Source: Anaerosolibacter sp. (lineage in GTDB: Bacteria > Bacillota > Clostridia > Peptostreptococcales > Thermotaleaceae). Taken from it: DNA of 36,446 bases. Both the position numbers and the translations under genes were made by a program. Location: the NCBI RefSeq assembly GCF_029240175.1, contig NZ_JARBTM010000035.1, positions 1-36,446 on the forward strand, in the 5' to 3' direction. The stretch's first letter is position 1. Each line of letters starts with the position of its first letter. The notes under the pieces are model-generated. The model saw only the letters and a program-made list of their open reading frames with translations. It was not told the origin of the DNA and ran no database searches. Shown piece after piece: positions 31,054 through 36,446 of the stretch.

Positions 31054-32664
31054 TTAATATTTGTGATCTGTTATAATTTCAATTATCTTAATTCCTCCAT
31101 CACGAAGTTTTTCAAAGATCACCCTTCCAGCACCTCTACCTTTTCCTGTGCCTTTAATATCAACTGCCCGCTGTCCTTTTCTATTTCCTGATAAAGGATG
31201 ATCATTTAAACCTCTTGTATCTCCAGTCTCAAGTGCTTCAAGAGCCTTTTCGAGTCCTTTTTTTGCTTCTGGCGAGAGTTTCTTAGCTTGTCTTTCTACC
31301 TCTTTTGGAATGATAACCCCTGCTGAAGTAATCAAAGCATCTTCAACTAAATTTTTTACTATCTGGCTTCCTGGAACTCCCGATGCTGAAGTTAAAACGT
31401 CAACGCCTGGACTATAGCCATATTTCTTATCATAGTTTGTTGGTCTATTATTTGGGTCAGTATATACAGTAATGAACCCATTTAGATAACTCTTCGATGG
31501 ATAGTTACTTCCATTATTACTCGTCCCCTTAATTCTAGCATCCTGAGCTAGTAACTGCTTCGTTTTCAAATCCATGTTTAATGGAGGTTGCTTAGCTTGA
31601 ACACTACTTATCTTCGGATTTATACCAGGGGATGTTCCGTTATACTCAATTTCCCTTGTTTCATAGGCTGGTCTTGAAGGTGTTGAATATCCACCATCAT
31701 CGTCATCATCATCCCAGTCAGAGCCGGTATCATCTCCACCGCTACCGCCAGGTCTATATCTGTCTCGAATTCTGTTTGCTTCTTCATGAAACTTTGCTTT
31801 CTCATCGGGATCATCGGTATTGTTCCATGCATCACCCAATTCTCCTATGGCATCCCAGTCCTCATCGGACATACCTAAATCTTCGTCACCCTCCATATAG
31901 TGACCCGTTGGGTCGATCCTGTTAATCGGGTTATTTCCTACATAGACATATGGATGGGATAGTTGCGGCTGCCCTATTTCTCCTTTATATGTATCAGGTT
32001 GGGTAAATCTTCCCACTGATGGATCATACCATCGGCTGGAATAATGCATCAAGCCTGCCTTGGCATCATATTCTTTTCCTGTGATACCATGGTAGTTGTA
32101 AGGAGACATGATCCCTGCAAAGACTTCTCCAAAGGCACTGTAGCGGAACTTCGCCACATCTCGTCCCTGGGTGTCTGTTAGATCCATGACATTGCCTAGT
32201 CCATCATAGTGATAGTAGGTCATCAATCCCGTAGGTTGAATGATCGGTCCACCTTGGGGCTTTCTGTCATGGTAGCCATACATCTTCCTTGCCACTGGCT
32301 GATCTCCTGCCAGATAGTATTGGCTGATTTCATCTCCATCTTTTTCATATTCCTTCATAACCTGTCGTCCGTCATAAAGGATGTTGTCCGTGAAAGTCTT
32401 TAGGTGTCCATTGTCATTGGCTGGATAGGTCTCTTCTCTCTTTACTTTTCTGCCATAGCCATCATACTTATATTTTAAATCGGTTCCGTCTGAAAAAGCA
32501 ATGGCTGTCAGCTCATTTTTTTCATTGTAGCTGTAGGTTGTGGTTTTTCCTTTATCTGTTTCCTTGATGAGGCTTCCATTGGCATCATACTGGAAAATAG
32601 ATATGGCAGGATAGAATATCCTGCCATATTGGTAGCTATTTAATACATAGATTATGTTTAAATC
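31054..32664 (-). pseudogene. Rhs core C-terminus with RelE/YafQ-like toxin tip D
   Basis: The frame is open from TAA at 32665-32667 to 31054. Residues at the start (QYDANGSLIKETDKG) are YD repeats; the first Met is only at 32358 (434 aa from there). The core ends with the Rhs hallmark YVYVGNNPINRIDPTGH. A linker follows, including GSDWDDDDDDGG, then LAQDARIKG and a pre-toxin region (PTNYDKKYGYSPGVDVLTSA) shared with fragment B. The last 55 residues, LNDHPLSGNRKGQRAVDI..AGRVIFEKL..IIEIITDHKY, follow the pattern of RelE/YafQ mRNA-interferase folds (H-L-G..G-R..R-vI). It lacks the export N-terminus and the rest of the core, so it is a fragment, although the tip itself is intact. Confidence 0.72.
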
Positions 32665-32764
32665 TTACTTTGCCCATATTACTTCTCTTAAACCAATATC
32701 GTGATGTCCTAATACCATCTCATATCTTTCCCCATTGCCTATGGCATTCCATCCCCTATCGCAT
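32521..32764 (-). repeat. Duplicated spacer plus Rhs-core segment, copy 2
   Basis: Homologous to 29554-29798. It includes a 13-bp hairpin, ATATGGCAGGATA-gaa-TATCCTGCCATAT (32601-32629), and a frame ending VLGHHDIGLREVIWAK that parallels ALGHHDSEQ in copy 1. This points to a decayed common coding tail just after the immunity genes. Confidence 0.7.
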
Positions 32765-32797
32765 GTATGTTGTGAATTTAGTATTTCGACGATTATA

Positions 32798-33208
32798 TTA
32801 TTCCTTACTGTATAAATATTCTAGGAATTCCACAAAAGTGCTACTACAATATTTCACTTCTCTTAGATTCATACCTATAAATGGTACTTCAACAATTACA
32901 GCACTCTCAGTCCTAGTATCAAACGCGTAGGCATCTAGACCTCCATCCGAACCAAATATTATAAGTCCTGGAGCAAACTCACCCACTTGATATGCTTCAT
33001 TTAAAGTTACAATTTCGTCTACTTTCCACAGTGATAGATACGAATCCTCACCTACCCAACCTTCGCCTCCATTACTTCTTAGTAGAAAGCTAAGATATTC
33101 CTTAGGAAAAATAAACCCTAGAGTCTTTTCAACTTCTTTGATAGCCTCATTTGAACAAGGAGAATTTAATTCAATTCTATCTAATAGATTATCATACTTT
33201 TTATCCAT
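32798..33208 (-). CDS. SUKH (SMI1/KNR4)-family immunity protein C
   Basis: The 136-aa protein has the SUKH pattern: an N-terminal helix (CSNEAIKEVEKTLGFIFPKE), YLSFLLRSNGGEGW, a tryptophan strand YLSLWKVDEI and GLIIFGSDGGLDAYAFD. SUKH proteins neutralise many nuclease toxins of the Rhs/CDI/T7SS classes. Its ribosome-binding site GGAGG lies in the end of toxin C, and the start is 2 bases after that stop. It is a likely antidote to the HNH-like tip C. Confidence 0.85.
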   Translation of the reverse strand: MDKKYDNLLDRIELNSPCSNEAIKEVEKTLGFIFPKEYLSFLLRSNGGEGWVGEDSYLSLWKVDEIVTLNEAYQVGEFAPGLIIFGSDGGLDAYAFDTRTESAVIVEVPFIGMNLREVKYCSSTFVEFLEYLYSKE

Positions 33209-33210
33209 AC

Positions 33211-33513
33211 CTATTCCTCCATACTTCTCCTAGCTTCTCTAATCCTTTTGTTCCACCATACAACTACTTTTGCGTGTCTGTCTCGAGGTAAAAATGTTTT
33301 ATTAGATATGTCAGTAGGATTTCCCCCAAGCTTTACAGGTTCGATTTCATGAATTTGCAGACCTTTTAATGTCTCATTGTTTTTTCTTAACTCTCTATTA
33401 GCCAAGTTACAACTTTTTTTAGCCTTAGAATATGCGTCATTATTATTTTTGCCATTGCTCATTTTAGCACCCTCACTTTTTGCTGATAATCGCTGTTTAA
33501 AATTAATCTTCAT
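33211..33513 (-). CDS. Orphan HNH-like nuclease toxin tip C
   Basis: This frame of up to 100 aa starts inside the last codons of SUKH B (11-base overlap). No ribosome-binding site precedes the first ATG; the ATG at 33462 (MSNGKNNND) behind GAGGG is an alternative. The core LQIHEIEPVKLGGNPTDISN then K..RDRHAKVVVWWNK matches HNH/WHH-like toxin nucleases: HE-I-P-GG-P-N-H-WW. It is paralogous to tip B (EIHEIEPIKFGGDPINPANK). It has no Rhs core of its own, so it is a displaced tip or a coupled solo nuclease. Confidence 0.7.
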   Translation of the reverse strand: MKINFKQRLSAKSEGAKMSNGKNNNDAYSKAKKSCNLANRELRKNNETLKGLQIHEIEPVKLGGNPTDISNKTFLPRDRHAKVVVWWNKRIREARRSMEE

Positions 33514-33925
33514 CCCAATTATAATTATATAAGTATATTATAAAATCATCTAAGTTATTAGCACAAAACTCTACATAATCTATTTCAAGAGAATCTAACG
33601 GAACTGAAACTATAGGAGTATCAATTTTTCTTTTATCAAAACCATAACCGGTCTTTGCACCATCTGATGCAAACAAAACAATATCAGTTAAGCCACCTTC
33701 ACAACAATCTTCATAAAACTCCTGGACATCTTCAAGTTCCCATATACTTAAACAGCTGTTTCCTACTTCACCAACTGCACCGTTGGAAAATAGCATAAAT
33801 TCCTTGTATTGCTGTGGGAAGCTAATTCCCACAGCAATTTCAATTTTATTCAATTCATCAACTGTAATAGGGTGTTGACTACTAAAATCAAGTTCTTTTA
33901 AATATTCATTATTTTTATAATCCAT
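33503..33925 (-). CDS. SUKH (SMI1/KNR4)-family immunity protein B
   Basis: The 140-aa protein has a SUKH fold: VDELNKIEIAVGISFPQQYK, EFMLFSNGAVGEVGNSCLSI then WELEDV, and IVLFASDGAKTGYGFDKR. It is paralogous to SUKH C. The start is 19 bases after the stop of HNH-like tip B; AGAATGTGGA is a weak ribosome-binding site, so coupling to the upstream gene is likely. It presumably protects against tip B. The Asp/Glu-rich surface is typical for binding basic nucleases. Confidence 0.85.
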   Translation of the reverse strand: MDYKNNEYLKELDFSSQHPITVDELNKIEIAVGISFPQQYKEFMLFSNGAVGEVGNSCLSIWELEDVQEFYEDCCEGGLTDIVLFASDGAKTGYGFDKRKIDTPIVSVPLDSLEIDYVEFCANNLDDFIIYLYNYNWDED

Positions 33926-33944
33926 GTATCCACATTCTTTCTAT

Positions 33945-34544
33945 TTATTTTAACGCCTTTTTGACTGCATTCCTAATTTTATCCCACCAGGGGCTAACAT
34001 ATTTTTTATGTACCTTCCCTTGAATACCTACTTTATTTGCAGGATTTATTGGGTCTCCCCCGAACTTAATAGGCTCTATTTCATGAATCTCAAGTTCATT
34101 TGCCCTAACATCAGGATTTGCTTTTCTAATTTTAGCATTTTGTTTATTTGCCGCTTTCCTTGCGCTATTATATGTATCACCCTCAAGCAGTTCCCAAGTT
34201 TTCTCAGTATCTGGTTTAGGCACATAATCATCTGGATAATCATTCCAATCATTTATTTTGAAAGTTTTCTTACTTTTATCAACAATCTCTACTTTACTAC
34301 CCGCTTCACTTTCAATCGACTTTTTAATGATAACCCCTGATAAAGCAACTAAACTATCCTCAACTAAATCTTTTACTATCTGACTCCCCGGAACTCCTGA
34401 TGCTGAAGTTAATACATCAAAATCTGGACTCTAGCCATATTCCTTATCATAGTTTGTTGGTCTATTATTTGGGTCAGTATATACAGTAATGAGCCCATTT
34501 AGATAGCTCTTGGATGGATAGTTACTTCCATTATTACTCGTCCC
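33945..34544 (-). pseudogene. Rhs pre-toxin plus HNH-like tip B, broken by an amber codon
   Basis: From 34544 the frame reads GTSNNGSNYPSKSYLNG.. and matches the pre-toxin region of fragment D. A TAG at 34431-34433 replaces the Tyr codon of D (KYGYSPG becomes EYG-stop-SPD). Beyond it the frame stays open through DVLTSASGVPGSQIVKDLVE to a nuclease end: ANELEIHEIEPIKFGGDPIN, VHKKYVSPWWDK. An internal ATG at 34223 could yield a 92-aa nuclease. Homology to D begins at 34544, at the tip junction, with unrelated DNA beyond. It is a silenced tip whose SUKH immunity gene is intact. Confidence 0.72.
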
Positions 34545-34897
34545 TAGGTTGTAAACATAAATGATTTATTTCCAATCTACATTACAAAAACTTCCACAAG
34601 CTTCGCCTTTACCCCAAATTTTTCATCCCAATATCTGTTTCAACACGCCTTCCATGAAATCCCCCTTCTATCCTTTGCCTGTAGCTTCTACGGAGGGCAG
34701 CTGGCTGTGTGTCTTGAAATGACTACTAAAAGAAAAGCCTTAATAGAGAGAATATATATTACCCTCCATTAAGGTCTAATAGATGTGTCATATTACTTAG
34801 AGTCGTTTATTCAATATGTTACTCATAAGAATTGTGGTATGAACTTATATTGCTCTCACAAACTTCTTGATATTTATAATCTTGCTTCTGTCTATTT
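34545..34897. other. Intergenic stretch of 353 bp between Rhs fragment B and the membrane genes
   Basis: No gene is recognisable. It holds the right edge of fragment B, a short G+C-richer patch (about 34640-34710), and one hairpin described separately. The short plus-strand frames here lack ribosome-binding sites. Confidence 0.5.
34738..34774 (-). terminator. Probable terminator of the RDD/small membrane protein operon
   Basis: CCTTAAT / ATTAAGG outer stem with inner GAG/CTC pairing; on the minus strand it is followed by CTTTTCTTTT. Confidence 0.5.
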
Positions 34898-35104
34898 TCA
34901 CAGAAACTTTTGCAATAACATCACTATACCGATAGCTACTGATATTACCCCAATAAATCTTTCAAAGTAGATTGCACCATTACTCCGTTGTTCTGACTTA
35001 TCAAATATCTCATAAGTCTTATACCGTCTAATGTGCTCAGGAAACATTATTTTTGCACTTCCCAAGAGTATTAATATAATAGCTACTAATAACAAAACAT
35101 TCAC
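34898..35104 (-). CDS. Small two-helix membrane protein next to the RDD gene
   Basis: The 68-aa protein has an N-terminal helix (VLLLVAIILILLGSAKIMF), a charged loop (RRYKTYEIFDKSEQRSN) and a C-terminal helix (FIGVISVAIGIVMLLQ). The start is GTG, directly after the RDD stop (TAG-GTG), so it is translationally coupled. It resembles the small membrane proteins annotated DUF6199 and similar, but I am not sure. With RDD it may form a membrane immunity pair for Rhs tip A. Confidence 0.65.
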   Translation of the reverse strand: MNVLLLVAIILILLGSAKIMFPEHIRRYKTYEIFDKSEQRSNGAIYFERFIGVISVAIGIVMLLQKFL

Positions 35105-35593
35105 CTACTTATCATTTTTTATCGACTGACTATTTATTACAACCGTTTTCATCATAAAATCATGTAGTGCTTGTCTGCGCTTAGTAAACGGTATTGATAA
35201 ATATCCCAGTAGGACAAATACTGATATAAATTTCAATAGTGTTCTTAATAACGCCCCCTTAATACTCAGCTTATTCCCCCTTATATCGGTGACAATCATC
35301 CCCGCTAGCTTTTTACCTATTGTTCCCTGCCAACCACTAGATTCTCCTAATGTAAAATACACAATGTACATCAATATAAATGTATTTAAGGAAATAGTAG
35401 TAATAATTTCAAAAGACTCTACATTAATTTTTCCTTGAAATATTGTCTTTATAATAAGCAATATGAGTGACGCTGCTACTGTATTCGCCACAATTAGAAT
35501 CACTACATCAATAAAAAATGCAAATACCCTTCTCCAAAAGCCTGCAAAAGGAAGATTGATTTTTATTATATCTTCATTAGGGCAAACTTGCAT
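35105..35593 (-). CDS. RDD-family membrane protein, candidate immunity factor A
   Basis: The 162-aa protein has RDD marks: FAGFWRRVFAFFIDVVILIV (the R-D motif), TIGKKLAGMIVTDIRGNKLS, ALLRTLLKFI, and TKRRQALHDFMMKTVVI at the end. Three to four hydrophobic segments are visible. RDD proteins have few known functions (some transport ions). It lies 141 bases after rhs tip A and before the next Rhs fragment, where an immunity gene is expected. The ATG follows AGGGGAGATATAT. Confidence 0.82.
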   Translation of the reverse strand: MQVCPNEDIIKINLPFAGFWRRVFAFFIDVVILIVANTVAASLILLIIKTIFQGKINVESFEIITTISLNTFILMYIVYFTLGESSGWQGTIGKKLAGMIVTDIRGNKLSIKGALLRTLLKFISVFVLLGYLSIPFTKRRQALHDFMMKTVVINSQSIKNDK

Positions 35594-35734
35594 ATATATC
35601 TCCCCTTACTCTATAGTGGTTTTTCTTAAAAATAAGCTACAGTAATATATAATAACTATATCATATATTACTATAGCGCTTAAACATCCGAAGTCTAACA
35701 TTTATCTAACTAATGATGTTGTTATATACCTATC

Positions 35735-36446
35735 TTATTTAAATAGATTTTCTTTAATTCGTCTCCCCAATTCGGATAAATTAACTTTAACGTTACCCTC
35801 TGCACCTCCTAGCGGTGTAAGTACTCCTAACCCAATCAAATCAGCTTCTACATCACTTGAATTAGGTATATCCCCAAATCCAATTTTTCGGTCTCCCACT
35901 TTAATACCTAGAAATGCTGTTGGACTTCCTTCTACTTGCTTTCCTGTAGCAGTATCGACTGATCCTTTTGATGAAAATCCAATCATAATTTGGTTCGTAA
36001 TCTTAATATTTGCATCAAACTCTAAAGATTCTCTTAATTCTTGATTTGGAGCAAATTCATAATATCTAGAAGCGCCTAACTCAAGTTCTACTCCTAGTAG
36101 TTTAGGCTTTATCTGTAAACCTGTACCTAATTTACCTTCTAACGTAATAATATCTTTACTCTTCCCTTTAATTCTAGCATCCTGAGCTAGTAACTGCTTC
36201 GTTTTCAAATCCATGTTTAATGGAGGTTGCTTAACTTGAGTATTGCTTATCTTCGAATTTATACCAGGAGCTGTGCCGTTATACTCAATTCCCCTTGTTT
36301 CATAGGCTGGTCTTGGAGGAGGGTTGTAACCGCCGCCTGATGAGCCACCATCATCATCGTCATCATCATCCCAGTCGGATCCTGTGTCGTCTCCGCCACC
36401 GCTTCCACCAGGTTTATATTTGTCACGAATCTTGTTCGCTTCATCA
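35735..36446 (-). CDS. Rhs-family protein C-terminus with toxin tip A (partial, 5' end outside window)
   Basis: The frame is open from the right edge to the stop at 35735 (237 codons visible). It starts in the acidic linker (RDKYKPGGSGG, DWDDDDDDGG), continues YETRGIEYNGTAPGINSKIS and reaches MDLKTKQLLAQDARIKG, the same linker as in fragment D. After ARIKG the tip is new: KSKDIITLEGKLGTGLQIKP, LLGVELELGASRYYEFAP, AFLGIKVGDRKIGFGDIPNS, ELGRRIKENLFK. It is beta-rich and glycine-rich, with no nuclease motif that I recognise. A membrane-type immunity pair downstream suggests a membrane target. As no break is visible, this may be the intact expressed rhs gene. Confidence 0.75.
   Translation of the reverse strand, partial: DEANKIRDKYKPGGSGGGDDTGSDWDDDDDDDGGSSGGGYNPPPRPAYETRGIEYNGTAPGINSKISNTQVKQPPLNMDLKTKQLLAQDARIKGKSKDIITLEGKLGTGLQIKPKLLGVELELGASRYYEFAPNQELRESLEFDANIKITNQIMIGFSSKGSVDTATGKQVEGSPTAFLGIKVGDRKIGFGDIPNSSDVEADLIGLGVLTPLGGAEGNVKVNLSELGRRIKENLFK

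Noticed and set aside
28691-36446. CRISPR array or integrase-type island
   Set aside because: Repeats here are gene-fragment duplications and two REPs; there are no regularly spaced short repeats, integrase or tRNA attachment site.

Overview
The window looks like the chromosome of a low-GC, anaerobic, spore-forming member of the Clostridia (an Alkaliphilus-like organism is my best guess, from gene content only). The evidence is A+T-rich DNA, strong GGAGG ribosome-binding sites, glycyl-radical and Dha-kinase metabolism, mother-cell-sigma-like promoters, and a selenocysteine-encoding gene.

Region 1 (1-8.3 kb). This holds the 5' end of an EF-G-like GTPase, a HisC-type aminotransferase with a Cys-rich tail, and a NIF3-family protein. 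A palindrome-ended repeat element (2729-2910) follows, then a Cu/Zn superoxide dismutase behind a sigma-K-like promoter. Next is a gene that ordinary ORF calling misses: a glutaredoxin in which UGA reads as selenocysteine (TUPHC active site), with a SECIS-like hairpin just downstream and a C-terminal zinc ribbon. A YjjI/YjjW glycyl-radical enzyme and activase pair, a Cys-rich uncharacterised protein and a PrcB-domain protein complete the region. The last two also have sigma-K/E-like promoter matches.

Region 2 (8.3-16 kb). All genes are on the minus strand: an RND permease with its lipoprotein adaptor, a three-gene ABC exporter operon, and a TetR regulator. A 24-25 bp sequence is shared between the tetR promoter region and the tetR-ABC gap, which suggests one regulon.

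Region 3 (16-28.5 kb). This contains a GNAT acetyltransferase, an alpha/beta hydrolase, a secreted peptidoglycan-binding protein with four internal repeats, and an AlkZ/YcaQ-type DNA glycosylase. A dhaM-dhaK-dhaL-tpi-rpiB operon follows; substitutions in its isomerases suggest a linear C4 (tetrulose phosphate) substrate. The region ends with a DUF5667 secreted protein and a lipid kinase fused to a permuted papain-like domain.

Region 4 (28.6-36.4 kb). This is a graveyard of Rhs/polymorphic-toxin tips. Five toxin C-termini or fragments (A-E, counted from the right end) alternate with candidate immunity genes: RDD plus a small membrane protein, two SUKH proteins, and two unknown families. Pieces of Rhs core, a duplicated spacer and a shared junction (ARIKG / TAGAATTAAGGGGACG) lie between them. 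A RAYT (Y1 HUH) transposase flanked by inverted 27-bp REP palindromes cuts off one Rhs fragment. The real rhs gene is most likely the one running off the right edge; the rest look like displaced tips kept with their immunity genes.
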